Positions 44,372-53,560 of a stretch of DNA of 64,000 nt are shown here, one piece after another. The notes beneath the pieces were generated by a model. It was not told the origin of the DNA. It saw only the letters and a program-made list of their open reading frames with translations, and did not search any database. Numbering within the stretch: the first letter of the stretch is position 1; every line of letters begins with the position of its first letter. The stretch is from Sulfuricurvum sp. (GTDB taxonomy: Bacteria; Campylobacterota; Campylobacteria; Campylobacterales; Sulfurimonadaceae), in contig JAGXFL010000008.1 of the NCBI GenBank assembly GCA_024637295.1, positions 62,001 through 126,000 of the forward strand, given 5' to 3'. Made by a program: the position numbers and the translations under genes.

Positions 44372-45319
44372 ATGAGCGCTAAATCAAAACGGTATAAATC
44401 GATCGACAAAAGGGTAATTACTGAGGGTGAGAACCTGACGTTTCAGATTTATTTGCCCAATGAAGAAAGAACGAATATGAGCCTTTTTCTTCAAAGCGAT
44501 ACGGTTGTAAATGCTAATGACAAGGTGCGCCTGCGTGAAGTCGAAAAGATTTACATCGATGAGGAAGAAGCGTTAGCGTATGAAGCCTACGTTCAGCAGC
44601 ATATTCAAACTATCGCTCGATCTGAAGATATCTCGTTGGATGATAAAGCGATCATTGTCTATGAAAAAGCAAGTTCGGTTATCGATGAGATGTTTCGCAA
44701 TCCTGAATCATTGGAAATTGCCAAGAATGTCAAGCCGGTTGTGGACAGTTTTGTAAGTATTATTCTGCATGACCCAAAGGCTGTTGAATCGCTTCTTAAA
44801 ATTACTGCACATGATTATTATACCCATACGCACTCTATTAATGTCAGTATCTATACGTTGAGTCTAGGTGCTTTTTTAGGGATAGAGGGGGAAGATCTCA
44901 AAGCATTAGGGATGGCGGCAGTCTTGCATGATATTGGTAAGAGTAAAGTCAATTATGACATTATTAATAAAAACGGCAAGCTCACTGAGATGGAATTTGA
45001 GGAGATGAAAACGCATCCCGAACAAGGGCACAAGATAGCATTGAATATGGGAATTACCGATGAGCGGATTTTGACAGGAATCCGTCATCACCACGAGAAA
45101 CTTGTAGGTGGCGGATATCCTGATGGACATACGGGGAATGAAATCTCACAATTTGCCCGTATCATCGGGGTATGTGATGTGTTTGATGCGCTAACGACCA
45201 AGCGATCTTATAAGGATCCGATGACCACTTTTGACTCCATTAAGTTGATGAAAGAAGCCATGAAAGGGCATTTGGATTTTGACATGGTGAACGCATTGAT
45301 CCGTATGCTTCACAAATAA
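44372..45319 (+). CDS. HD-GYP domain protein 1 (putative c-di-GMP phosphodiesterase)
   Basis: The 315-residue soluble protein has an N-terminal domain (about 1-130) of unknown type and an HD-GYP domain (about 135-310). The metal-binding HD is in VLHDIGKSKV, His residues are in THSINVS and IRHHHEKL, and the GYP motif reads GGGYPDG. ARIIGVCDVFDALTTKRSYK closes the domain. Key residues are present, so hydrolysis of c-di-GMP is likely. The gene lies 12 nt after yajQ and 9 nt before the HTH gene. Confidence 0.85.
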   Translation: MSAKSKRYKSIDKRVITEGENLTFQIYLPNEERTNMSLFLQSDTVVNANDKVRLREVEKIYIDEEEALAYEAYVQQHIQTIARSEDISLDDKAIIVYEKASSVIDEMFRNPESLEIAKNVKPVVDSFVSIILHDPKAVESLLKITAHDYYTHTHSINVSIYTLSLGAFLGIEGEDLKALGMAAVLHDIGKSKVNYDIINKNGKLTEMEFEEMKTHPEQGHKIALNMGITDERILTGIRHHHEKLVGGGYPDGHTGNEISQFARIIGVCDVFDALTTKRSYKDPMTTFDSIKLMKEAMKGHLDFDMVNALIRMLHK

Positions 45320-45328
45320 AGGGACAAT

Positions 45329-45952
45329 ATGAAAAAGTTAACCATCGCGGATGCAGCAGACCATTTTGGAGTCTCCAAGGAGGCAATCCATAATCGTGTT
45401 CGCCGCGGAAGTTTGAATTGTATTGTCGAAGACGGGGTAAAATACGTAACGATTTCCACTCCAAAGGGTACACATACTGCTAATGGTGTGATAGATGCGC
45501 GCTATACGCAGTACATTGAGCAAGAAAACGAGCGTCTTCGCGGGCGGGTGGATGTTTTGGAAAATGAGACGGCACGTCTGCGAGATCAGCGAGAGCAGAT
45601 GCTCATTGATGAGCGTGTGAAAGTAGAGCAGATTTACAAAGAGCGCGATGCACAGCTGCGCAGTGTATTGCATGTGGTCGCAACCAAATTTCTTTCTCAT
45701 GTGAATCCTGAAGCGGTGATGCAAGAGGGTATGGAACAAAGCATGGATGCTATCAATGCAGATATTGTTGAAACCGATGGATGGATATCGCTTAAAGATT
45801 TTTTAAAACTCAAACGCTTCAAAGACCAGGAAAAGAAAAAAACCAAAAAACGCTTTGAAAAGCTGGCGAAAAATGACTCCCGTATTTTCATGCGGGATGA
45901 TAAGATTTTTTTGAATCCTGGAGAGTTTGATTACTCCGATTTAATACGGTAG
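45329..45952 (+). CDS. Helix-turn-helix protein with coiled coil
   Basis: The 207-residue protein starts with a MerR/excisionase-like HTH (IADAADHFGVSKEAIHNRVR, about 5-24). A long coiled coil follows (about 68-115; repeated E, R and L heptads in QENERLRGRVDVLENETARL), then a C-terminal basic segment (KFLKLKRFKDQEKKKTKKR region, about 150-170). It may belong to the epsilonproteobacterial DUF3972 family (from memory, not checked). It sits between two HD-GYP paralogues and is likely cotranscribed with them. DNA binding is probable; targets unknown. Confidence 0.62.
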   Translation: MKKLTIADAADHFGVSKEAIHNRVRRGSLNCIVEDGVKYVTISTPKGTHTANGVIDARYTQYIEQENERLRGRVDVLENETARLRDQREQMLIDERVKVEQIYKERDAQLRSVLHVVATKFLSHVNPEAVMQEGMEQSMDAINADIVETDGWISLKDFLKLKRFKDQEKKKTKKRFEKLAKNDSRIFMRDDKIFLNPGEFDYSDLIR

Positions 45953-45956
45953 CCAT

Positions 45957-46940
45957 TTGCGAAAAGAGATCAGGGTTGATAAATTAACCTCGATTAATAA
46001 GCACGTTGGTCATCTGCGTATTGAAAAATGGCTGCTTGATATTGGCGATATCCTAGAATTTGATCTTTTCCAGCAGTTTGACGGCAGTCATGACAAATAC
46101 ATGTTCTTACCCAAGAATCACCCAATCGATGCAGCGGTAAAGGCAAGGATTGATCACGTAGAGCACCTCTATATCCGTCATAGCGATCTTATTGCGTATG
46201 AAAATTTTATCAGTGAAGCAATACGGGCTGTAGCCGATAATCCCCATATCTCGATTACTAAAAAAGCAGCTGTCATCTATCATGAAGCATCCAATGTTGT
46301 GGATGAATTGTTTGATAATCCCGAAGCGTTGGAAAATGTTCCCAAATCTAAAAAAGTGGTCAACAATTTTATCGATACTATTTTTATGGATAAGCGGGCA
46401 GTTGAATCACTTATGAAAATAGCCTCTTATGACTATTACACGCAGACCCATTCGATCAACGTGTGTGTCTATGCGTTGAGCTTAGGTTCTTATCTTAAGC
46501 TAGGGGATAAAATGCTAGAGAAGTTGGGAATGGCTGCATTACTGCATGATTTGGGCAAAAGCCGGGTATCCGATGCAATCGTAAACAAAAAAGGACATCT
46601 CACCACTGCAGAGTTTGAGCAGATGAAGCTTCACCCTGTGTATGGGCATCAAATAGCATTGAGCATGGGCATTGAGAACAAACAAATGCTTGACGGTATC
46701 CGCCATCACCATGAAAAACTTGATGGAAGCGGTTATCCCGATGGTATTAGAGGAAGAGAGATTTCGTTGTTTGCCCGTATTATCGGAGTATGTGATGTAT
46801 TTGATGCTCTCTCAACAAAATGCTCTTATAAGGATAGGATGGGTTCTTATGCGTCGCTTCATTTGATGAAAGAGACGATGAATCACCATTTGGACATGAT
46901 TTTTATCGATGCGTTTATTCGAATGCAGCACCATGAGTGA
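45957..46940 (+). CDS. HD-GYP domain protein 2 (paralogue of the gene at 44372)
   Basis: This 327-residue paralogue shares the layout of HD-GYP protein 1: an N-terminal domain to about 145, then HD-GYP with LLHDLGKSRV, HHHEKLDGSGYPDG and ARIIGVCDVFDALSTKCSYK. The only usable start is TTG at 45957, since an in-frame stop lies 5 codons upstream and no ATG occurs nearby; no clear ribosome binding site is seen, so coupling with the preceding stop (4 nt away) is likely. Tandem duplication with divergence around the HTH gene is the simplest history. Confidence 0.83.
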   Translation: MRKEIRVDKLTSINKHVGHLRIEKWLLDIGDILEFDLFQQFDGSHDKYMFLPKNHPIDAAVKARIDHVEHLYIRHSDLIAYENFISEAIRAVADNPHISITKKAAVIYHEASNVVDELFDNPEALENVPKSKKVVNNFIDTIFMDKRAVESLMKIASYDYYTQTHSINVCVYALSLGSYLKLGDKMLEKLGMAALLHDLGKSRVSDAIVNKKGHLTTAEFEQMKLHPVYGHQIALSMGIENKQMLDGIRHHHEKLDGSGYPDGIRGREISLFARIIGVCDVFDALSTKCSYKDRMGSYASLHLMKETMNHHLDMIFIDAFIRMQHHE

Positions 46941-46946
46941 GGTGTA

Positions 46947-49766
46947 TTAGTGCCGCTTATAGGCTTTGCTCGGAGTCCTTGGGGTTTGGGCACGTTTTTT
47001 CGCACGGTTGAGAGCATTGAAACAGCTTTGGCAGATGCTAAACTCGCTTCCCGGAGCCAACGGTTTTGTACAGGTCTTGCAACGTGGGGTAAAATGGCTT
47101 TGCTTGAGAGAGTTTTCGATGAAACGGTTAAGGTCGCCTCTAAACGAGCGTGCTTTTTCACTGTCGATAAAATACTCACTCAGGCGATAAGAAAGCCATA
47201 GATACAGAGATATCTCTTTGATCCGATCCTCAGCATCTTGAAGTTCTTCCATCGTGAGGGCATAAGCTCCCAGATGCGCGGGCGCGACGTAGGCGATTGG
47301 TTTACCCTGCTCCAGCGCTTTGACATAGCGTTCAAAGGCAGCCATCACCAAAGGGGACCCTGTGGATAGTGGGGCGGTAGCAAGGGTGAACTTGGTCTTC
47401 ATGTCCAGATCATACCGATCGGCAATAGCGGAAGCTTCACTCATCGATTCGAGGTTGGCGGCACGAAACGGTCCCTCGAACTTCATATTCTCAACAAAGA
47501 ACTCGATAATGGCGGAAAGCGATTTTTCTTCTAAAATAGTGGATACCAGCATGATGTGATCAAAGTTGGCCATAACGTTAAACGGTATGGAGACAGTCTG
47601 GGCTTTTTGGGTGAAAAGAACCCCGATTTTTTTGAGAATATCGCTCGTGATCCCTCCTACATAACCTTGTTCGCTCAGTCCGTACCGTCCTGCACGTCCT
47701 GCTATTTGTTGTACCTCACCGGCACTCAGATCACGTTGGGATTGCCCGTCAAACTTATCGGCTTTTGAGAAGAGGAGTGTTTTGATCGGGAGGTTCAATC
47801 CCATAGCGATGGCATCGGTGGCAACAAGAATATCGGTCTCCCCTTCTCGAAATCGCCGCGCTTCTTCACGGCGTACTTCGGGGCTGAGGTTTCCGTAGAT
47901 GATGCTGGTTTTGTAGGTACTGGATATTTGTTGCTTGATGCGTAATGCACTGGAGCGGCTAAAGGCGATGATGGCCGTTTTGGGCTCTATTTTAGTGAGA
48001 GGAACAGGAACTTTCATCAGTTCCAGCGGATTTTTACGTTCAAATTCTACAATCTCTAGAGGTTCTCCCAGATAGTCGGCTAACGCGATAATCGCATCCA
48101 ATGCATTGGATGATCCGGTCATGACAACGGTTTTGGCAGGGGCTCCGATGATGGCGTTGGCCCACGCCCATCCACGGTCACGGTCCCCGATCATTTGTAC
48201 CTCATCAATAACGCAGACATCGACCTCGACTTCAAAATTGAGCATCTCGATGGTGGAGCTGATGTGGGTGGCATCCTCGTCGAGGATCTGCTCTTCTCCA
48301 GTGATCAAAGATGCATTGATTCCCTCATCTTTGAGGCTCTCATACCCCTCCAGCGCCAACAGTCGCAATGGTGCGAGATAGTAGCCTGTTCCTACGGCGC
48401 GTAGTTTCTCCATTGCCGTATAGGTCTTTCCGCTATTGGTGGGCCCTACATGAAAGACAAGTTTACGGCGCAGTGAACGTGCGAGGGGAAACAGATTTTT
48501 AAAATCGCGGATACTGCGTGCTAGAAGCTCTTGCTTTTGCCGTTTGTGCAATTCTGTAGCTATTTGCTGATCGAAGGCGTAAAGGACTCTTTTTTGGGTT
48601 TTAGCGCCAATATGAAGTGTATCGGATAAATAGGGTGTCAGAAGTTCATAGACGAGCTCATAGAGACGTTTTTCATCTAGATTGAGCAGTTTGGCACGTT
48701 CATCGCATTTTTCGATCAAACTTGCAAGCTCGGAGAGGAAGAACTGTTCGGCTTCATCACTCTGAGCCAATGTCTCTTCGGCAAACGTGATCTCATTGCC
48801 TGCCCAAATGTTTCGGCTCAGCTCAAGAGCATCGAGATGCAGATGCAAGGTATAGTGAAATGGGGTGCCAGAATGGGGGAGATCCAGAGTTTTTTGAATC
48901 TCGATCATCAAATCTTCGCCGTTTAACGAAGTCTTGGCTAATGGAAAATAGGTGGAGAGTACTTTTTGCAGCAGTGTGTTATCCAGAACATTGGTTGTAT
49001 TGGTGCTTGAGGGGGGAGCGCTTTTGAGTGCACTAATGATCTCACTTTCGCTGAGGTAGCGGTGCGTCTGAAGAGGTATGGCGGCTAAAAACTGCTTGAT
49101 CTGCTCTTGTTTTTGAAGCGTTAGGGCTGCTTTTAGTTGTGTGATCTCTTCGCGCAGTATTTCGGGTGCTTCGTCTTGGATCCGTTTGTTCTCTATGGGT
49201 GGTGTTTTAAGGACATGAATCTTGGTGAAATGCTCATTGCCTATATCGTAGTGGATGGAAGCGTAAAATTCTAGAGAGTCATCGTAGTTGAATTTCCCCT
49301 CCAGCAGTTTTTCCAGTTTTTCCCGTTTCAAAGAGACACGGATGTGTTCCAGTTTGGAAGCAATCTTCTCAGGGGTGATTTTACGAAGACGCACATCGAT
49401 AAACGAAGCGTGCAATGCCATGCGCTCATCGGGATTAATCTCAAGACCTTCTAGCAGCTCATCGATTTTTTCTTCTCGTTCTTGCGGTTTTTCTTTGGGT
49501 TTAGGGTTGGGATAGGTACGTCCGTCGTTACGAAAAAAATCGACGATCAACTCACGATTGTCACCATCACCTTCTGACCATAAACGGCGGAAACTTTTAA
49601 CAAGAGTCGCTTTATCGGTCGTTCCGTTGAAAAGTCCCAGTGTATGGGAAAGTGCCATAAGCGTTTCGGTGGGGACACGCTCAATCCCCTCGTCAAATCC
49701 TTCATCGCCGAAAAAATGGCGAATGGATTGATTGAGTTTGATCATTTTTTTCTTTTTCTTAGCCAT
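46947..49766 (-). CDS. Suv3-like DExH RNA helicase
   Basis: The 939-residue protein has a long N-terminal region (1-425) without a clear family, then a helicase core with Walker A HVGPTNSGKTYTA (about 436-448), YYLAPLRLLALEGYE, DEVQMIGDRDRGWAW (about 522) and MTGSS. The second RecA domain follows (YGNLSPEVRREEARRFREG, VATDAIAMGLNLPI, QQIAGRAGRYG). A C-terminal four-Cys zinc-ribbon-like motif (CKTCTKPL, CQSCFNAL, about 900-920) and a basic tail end the chain. Motifs follow the mitochondrial Suv3 degradosome helicase, so RNA turnover is the likely role (inference). Confidence 0.83.
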   Translation of the reverse strand: MAKKKKKMIKLNQSIRHFFGDEGFDEGIERVPTETLMALSHTLGLFNGTTDKATLVKSFRRLWSEGDGDNRELIVDFFRNDGRTYPNPKPKEKPQEREEKIDELLEGLEINPDERMALHASFIDVRLRKITPEKIASKLEHIRVSLKREKLEKLLEGKFNYDDSLEFYASIHYDIGNEHFTKIHVLKTPPIENKRIQDEAPEILREEITQLKAALTLQKQEQIKQFLAAIPLQTHRYLSESEIISALKSAPPSSTNTTNVLDNTLLQKVLSTYFPLAKTSLNGEDLMIEIQKTLDLPHSGTPFHYTLHLHLDALELSRNIWAGNEITFAEETLAQSDEAEQFFLSELASLIEKCDERAKLLNLDEKRLYELVYELLTPYLSDTLHIGAKTQKRVLYAFDQQIATELHKRQKQELLARSIRDFKNLFPLARSLRRKLVFHVGPTNSGKTYTAMEKLRAVGTGYYLAPLRLLALEGYESLKDEGINASLITGEEQILDEDATHISSTIEMLNFEVEVDVCVIDEVQMIGDRDRGWAWANAIIGAPAKTVVMTGSSNALDAIIALADYLGEPLEIVEFERKNPLELMKVPVPLTKIEPKTAIIAFSRSSALRIKQQISSTYKTSIIYGNLSPEVRREEARRFREGETDILVATDAIAMGLNLPIKTLLFSKADKFDGQSQRDLSAGEVQQIAGRAGRYGLSEQGYVGGITSDILKKIGVLFTQKAQTVSIPFNVMANFDHIMLVSTILEEKSLSAIIEFFVENMKFEGPFRAANLESMSEASAIADRYDLDMKTKFTLATAPLSTGSPLVMAAFERYVKALEQGKPIAYVAPAHLGAYALTMEELQDAEDRIKEISLYLWLSYRLSEYFIDSEKARSFRGDLNRFIENSLKQSHFTPRCKTCTKPLAPGSEFSICQSCFNALNRAKKRAQTPRTPSKAYKRH

Positions 49767-49838
49767 AGTGTAAGTGTAGCTAAAAACTCTAAGGGGTATG
49801 CTTTTATAGTTTGTGATAGACTTCTAAAAAACAAGAGA

Positions 49839-50159
49839 ATGGATAAGGTTATGGTCGATTTAACTGTCGATGAATGGACACAAAAAGAGTATTTACACAA
49901 CAAACAGCTGTTAGAGGCGCAAGGAGTCAAGGTCGTTTTGGTCGATACGATCCTAAATAGCATTGAGGGGACACAAACGGTCACATATAGTCCGCCGTTA
50001 TTGAAGCAGGAGCCTGAGGGAAGCGTGTTTGTTTTTTACTGCGATACTGGGAAAAGCTCGCGGGAGCGTTTGGCAGAGTTTCGTGCCAAGTTTCCCGGTC
50101 ATGTGTGTATCAGTTTGAAAGGGGGACGCGGATATTGGCGCAAATATCTTCAACAATAA
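49839..50159 (+). CDS. Small rhodanese-like protein
   Basis: The start is uncertain: ATG 49839 or ATG 49851; the longer open frame upstream runs antisense into the helicase gene and is not credible. The protein of about 105 residues has a rhodanese-like active loop FYCDTGKSSRERLAEFRAKF (about 66-85; Cys in CDTGKSS) followed by HVCISLKGGRGYWRKYL, typical of the end of a rhodanese fold. The N-terminal half is short, so it may be a minimal or divergent member. The DUF309 gene begins within its 3' end. Confidence 0.62.
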   Translation: MDKVMVDLTVDEWTQKEYLHNKQLLEAQGVKVVLVDTILNSIEGTQTVTYSPPLLKQEPEGSVFVFYCDTGKSSRERLAEFRAKFPGHVCISLKGGRGYWRKYLQQ

Positions 50160-50476
50160 CGGCAGCGTGTGATGCGTTTGTAAAATCACTGCAAGAAGAG
50201 CGCTATTACGATGCGCATGAAGACCTTGAAGCATTGTGGTTCCCACGACGGTTTGAAGAGGATGATGAAGTAAAGTTGTGGAAAGGGTTCATCAATGCGG
50301 CGGTGTGTTTTGAACTGATCAAAAAGGGACGGATAAAACCTGCAGAGACTCCATGGAAAACTTACTTGAAATATGTGTCTTTGTTGGACGTTCTGGAAAC
50401 CGAGCATAAACACATATACGTTACAATGGTGCAATTCATACAAAAACAGCGAGGTAAATTATGTCCGATTTCATGA
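50135..50476 (+). CDS. DUF309 family protein
   Basis: The helical protein of about 113 residues carries the DUF309 motif YYDAHEDLEALWFPRRFEED (about 26-45) and LWKGFINAAVCFELIKKG. The function of the family is unknown. A TTG at 50135 is taken as start because GGGGGA lies upstream and the family motif then begins at the usual distance; a more upstream GTG or ATG would extend into the rhodanese-like gene. The 3' end overlaps the nitroreductase start by 16 nt. Confidence 0.7.
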   Translation: MAQISSTITAACDAFVKSLQEERYYDAHEDLEALWFPRRFEEDDEVKLWKGFINAAVCFELIKKGRIKPAETPWKTYLKYVSLLDVLETEHKHIYVTMVQFIQKQRGKLCPIS

Positions 50477-51081
50477 AAGCGATGGCCTTTCGTCATGCAT
50501 GCAAACATTTTGATGCATCTAAAACGATTCCACAAGAGCAATTTGAATCAATTTTGGAAGTGGCACGTATGTCTCCCTCATCCTTTGGAATGGAGCCGTG
50601 GCGATTGATTGTTGTGCGTGATCCCGCTCTACGTAAAGCGCTGAAATCGTCGTGTTGGAATCAAGCTCAGATTACTGAAGCGTCAGAACTGGTCATCTTT
50701 ACGACGGATAATGACGAGGTACGCAGCGGCACACCGTATGTACGCAGTATGTTTGAGCGCAGAGGCTTAGAGGGTGAGAGTTTGGATACTTACATGAGCA
50801 TCTACAAAAACTATCTTTCATTGATCGAATGTCATGAGGACTTGCTCGAAAACTGGACGGCGAAGCAGTGTTACATTGCATGTGCCAACATGATGACCTA
50901 TGCAGCGACACTTCAAATCGACACTTGTCCGATTGAGGGCTTCGAGAAAGAACAAATCGAAGCGGTACTGGATCTTCCACAAGGACGCAGTGCGGCCTTG
51001 ATCTGCGCTTTTGGATATCGTGTTGATCCACAAAGCACGCAAATGAGACTGCCTATGAGTAAAATCGTAGAGTACCGATAA
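50461..51081 (+). CDS. Nitroreductase-family FMN oxidoreductase
   Basis: The 206-residue protein begins FMKAMAFRHACKHFDASKTI and has the FMN-binding MSPSSFGMEPWRLIVVRD (about 38-55) and the distal CPIEGFEKEQIEAVLDL segment (about 155-171), typical of the NfsB/YdjA-type nitroreductase fold. Such enzymes reduce quinones or nitro compounds using NAD(P)H; the natural substrate is unknown. ATG 50461 (GAGGTAAATT upstream) is chosen; an internal ATG four codons on is possible. Confidence 0.88.
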   Translation: MSDFMKAMAFRHACKHFDASKTIPQEQFESILEVARMSPSSFGMEPWRLIVVRDPALRKALKSSCWNQAQITEASELVIFTTDNDEVRSGTPYVRSMFERRGLEGESLDTYMSIYKNYLSLIECHEDLLENWTAKQCYIACANMMTYAATLQIDTCPIEGFEKEQIEAVLDLPQGRSAALICAFGYRVDPQSTQMRLPMSKIVEYR

Positions 51082-51092
51082 GCAGGTCTGTG

Positions 51093-51962
51093 ATGTTGCA
51101 AAAGATTGAACATAATATTCAGCATTACAGTATGAGCGCAGAGTATTACAGCGATTTGGTCATAACGTATGCTACGGAATACGGGATAAAAGTGTTGGGT
51201 GCCATCGCTATTTTTATCATAGGGAGATGGATAGTAAAGGCTGTCTTGAATCTTATGCGCGGGATGATGTCTCGTGCTCACGTGGATGAGACGCTTATTT
51301 CCTTCGCGATTCATGTGGCGTATGCGGCATTGATCCTCGTGGTGATCGCAATGGCTGCGAGTAATATTGGGGTCAATACTACCTCTTTTGTTGCGATTTT
51401 TGCATCGGCGGGATTGGCGATAGGTCTTGCCCTCAAAGACACTTTGGCCAATGTCGGTGCTGCCGTACTCATTATCTTTTTTCGTCCCTTTAAAGTGGGA
51501 GATTCAATCGAAACAGCAGGTGTGGTTGGGACGGTAAGGGCAATCAGCCTTTTTTCCACAACGCTTACCACCGCAGACAACCGTTCGATTATCATCCCCA
51601 ATGGGGCATTGATCGGCGGTAATATTATCAACAACACCGGAAACAGCACTCGCCGAATCGATATGGTTTTTGACATTGACTACAAAGATGATCTAAAGCT
51701 CTCAAAAGAGGTTATCCTGAAGATACTTCTTGAGCATCCAAAGGTTCTCAAAGATCCGGTTTCGGTGGTAGCAATAGGGGCCCTAGGACAAAATTCAGTC
51801 CAAATTTTTGTACGCCCTTGGGTACTTGTAGAAGACTACTTGGATGTGATGTTTGAGATTACCGAATTGGTCAAGCTGGAATTTGACAAGCATCAAATAT
51901 CGATCCCTCTTCCTCAAATGGAACTGCACGTTCGAAGAGAGGAACTTCTCAGCTCTTTGTGA
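51093..51962 (+). CDS. Small-conductance mechanosensitive channel (MscS family)
   Basis: The 289-residue inner-membrane channel opens under membrane tension during osmotic downshock. It has three membrane segments (about 25-45, 70-92 and 95-125), with the pore helix and MscS signature GLALKDTLANVGAAVLIIFF and FRPFKVGDSIETAGVVGTV. The cytoplasmic cage follows, including ADNRSIIIPNGALIGG. The ATG at 51093 is preferred over an adjacent GTG. The 3' end overlaps the convergent MFS gene by 14 bp. Confidence 0.9.
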   Translation: MLQKIEHNIQHYSMSAEYYSDLVITYATEYGIKVLGAIAIFIIGRWIVKAVLNLMRGMMSRAHVDETLISFAIHVAYAALILVVIAMAASNIGVNTTSFVAIFASAGLAIGLALKDTLANVGAAVLIIFFRPFKVGDSIETAGVVGTVRAISLFSTTLTTADNRSIIIPNGALIGGNIINNTGNSTRRIDMVFDIDYKDDLKLSKEVILKILLEHPKVLKDPVSVVAIGALGQNSVQIFVRPWVLVEDYLDVMFEITELVKLEFDKHQISIPLPQMELHVRREELLSSL

Positions 51963-53052
51963 TATTTCCTCTAAATGCGATAGCGGCTCCCAGTGCGGCA
52001 ATCGCACCTCCGAAAAATAGCCAATCGGGTGCATATTGATACAGTATGCCCGCACCCAATGCCCCTATAAATCCCCCAAGCCCGTATGAGATACCAAAGA
52101 AAAATTGTTGTGCAAGCCGTTTTGAACGGTATAAAGAAAATAAGATGCTGATGGCAACGGTATGAAACAGGGCAAAACTCAGTGCATGCAAGCTCTGAGA
52201 GGCAAACAAAAGGGTGATATTGTCGGGGAAAATCGCTACGATAAGCCAGCGAAAGGCGGTAAAAAATGCCGTTAATTGTAAAAGCCTGTAAAGATTCGTC
52301 CGTAAAAGAGGTCCTTGAAAATAAAACATGAGAATTTCGACGATCACTCCAAAACTCCACAGCCATACCGTCATGTCCAGTGAAACGCCGTGGTCGGTAG
52401 CGTAAATGGTAAAAAAGTTGTAAAAAGGGCCGAAACTCACCTGCATCAGCAAAAAGCCTATCCAGAGTCCCAGATGCGCTAAGGGGTTAAAGGTCTGTAT
52501 GTTTTCGGTAATCGCATGTGTCGCGGCATTTTTTTTGTTTTCGAGAGAGCCGATAAATGCTCCAAGTATGCTAGTAGCCAAGGCCATAGCGATGAGAAAA
52601 TCAATCCCGATTTTGGGTTGTTCCAAATAGCGCACAAGAACCAGTGCCACAGCGATGAAGCCAAGTGATCCAAACAGACGAATTTTGCCATAAGACTCTT
52701 TTCCGATGCGCTCAAGTGCAATGACTTCGATATAAGGCAGCAGCAGCGATATGCCAATACCAAACACGATGTTACTGACGAGCAACGGCCAAAAAGAGGC
52801 TAGGGAAGGATAAAAGGCTATTGCCCCCAGAATCATGAGTACAAGCGCTGCGACAAATGCTTTATGATCGAGCTTGAACCCCTTTAAAAATAAGAACGGG
52901 ACCACAAACCGCACTAAGGGCGCAGAGGCGAAGATGATGCCGATGTCAATGGAGCTGTATCCGACCATTGAGAGGATTTTTGGGACGAAGATAATATGAA
53001 CCCCAATAAGGGCAAAATAGAAAAAATAAAAAGCACTGATAGCGAAGGGCAT
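51949..53052 (-). CDS. MFS transporter (PPP/LacY-like, MFS_1_like type)
   Basis: The 367-residue protein has about twelve membrane segments and begins FAISAFYFFYFALIGVHIIF, as in the phenylpropionate permease/LacY-related MFS group. RIGKESYGKIRLFGSLGFIA (about 113-132) is the characteristic loop of that group. The substrate is unknown. It follows the RDD gene by 1 nt and overlaps the convergent mscS 3' end by 14 bp. Confidence 0.82.
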   Translation of the reverse strand: MPFAISAFYFFYFALIGVHIIFVPKILSMVGYSSIDIGIIFASAPLVRFVVPFLFLKGFKLDHKAFVAALVLMILGAIAFYPSLASFWPLLVSNIVFGIGISLLLPYIEVIALERIGKESYGKIRLFGSLGFIAVALVLVRYLEQPKIGIDFLIAMALATSILGAFIGSLENKKNAATHAITENIQTFNPLAHLGLWIGFLLMQVSFGPFYNFFTIYATDHGVSLDMTVWLWSFGVIVEILMFYFQGPLLRTNLYRLLQLTAFFTAFRWLIVAIFPDNITLLFASQSLHALSFALFHTVAISILFSLYRSKRLAQQFFFGISYGLGGFIGALGAGILYQYAPDWLFFGGAIAALGAAIAFRGNITKS

Positions 53053-53053
53053 T

Positions 53054-53560
53054 TTAGGCCTCTGTGATAACGGCAGTACCGCTGATGAGATCGTGAAGAG
53101 TGCGTTTGTCGTTGCGCAAAAGCCCTATAAAGAATCCAACAATTGAGATGAGCGAGAGAAAATAACCCACAAAGCGCAACGAAAGTTTCCCATAGGAGGC
53201 ACGCTGAAGCGTTTTTGCATCGACAACACGAATGTGCGCGAGTTTTTTACCCGGTGTTTGGCCATATCGGTGCCATAGCCCCACGGTGATGACCATAAAT
53301 AAAATGATTTGGAGAATCGAGCTTAGAGGATTAGGCGGGTTTTTGAGAGCTTCTTGATTATGGGTGATGACATCCATTGCTCCGGCAGTGTGCATCTGAT
53401 CGTATCCGAATATGCTCATTAAAATCAGCGAAATAGGTAAGCCAATCATAAAAATATCGGTTAAAAATCCCAATGCACGAGAGGAAAATGGGGCATATTT
53501 GATTGTGGAATTTTGATATGAAATTGATTTGGTGTTTTTCTTGAGAGTTCGCCATCGCAT
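53054..53560 (-). CDS. RDD family membrane protein
   Basis: The 168-residue protein carries the RDD domain: APFSSRALGFLTDIFMIGLP (Arg/Asp pair in the first membrane segment), a second segment at about 80-98, GQTPGKKLAHIRVVDA and a final segment before LRNDKRTLHDLISGTAVI. The family is of unknown transport or assembly role. It is 1 nt upstream of the MFS gene, so the two are one unit. Confidence 0.82.
   Translation of the reverse strand: MRWRTLKKNTKSISYQNSTIKYAPFSSRALGFLTDIFMIGLPISLILMSIFGYDQMHTAGAMDVITHNQEALKNPPNPLSSILQIILFMVITVGLWHRYGQTPGKKLAHIRVVDAKTLQRASYGKLSLRFVGYFLSLISIVGFFIGLLRNDKRTLHDLISGTAVITEA

Noticed and set aside
49644-49838. N-terminal extension of the rhodanese-like protein
   Set aside because: It is antisense to the start of the helicase gene and has no ribosome binding site; the credible starts are at 49839 or 49851.
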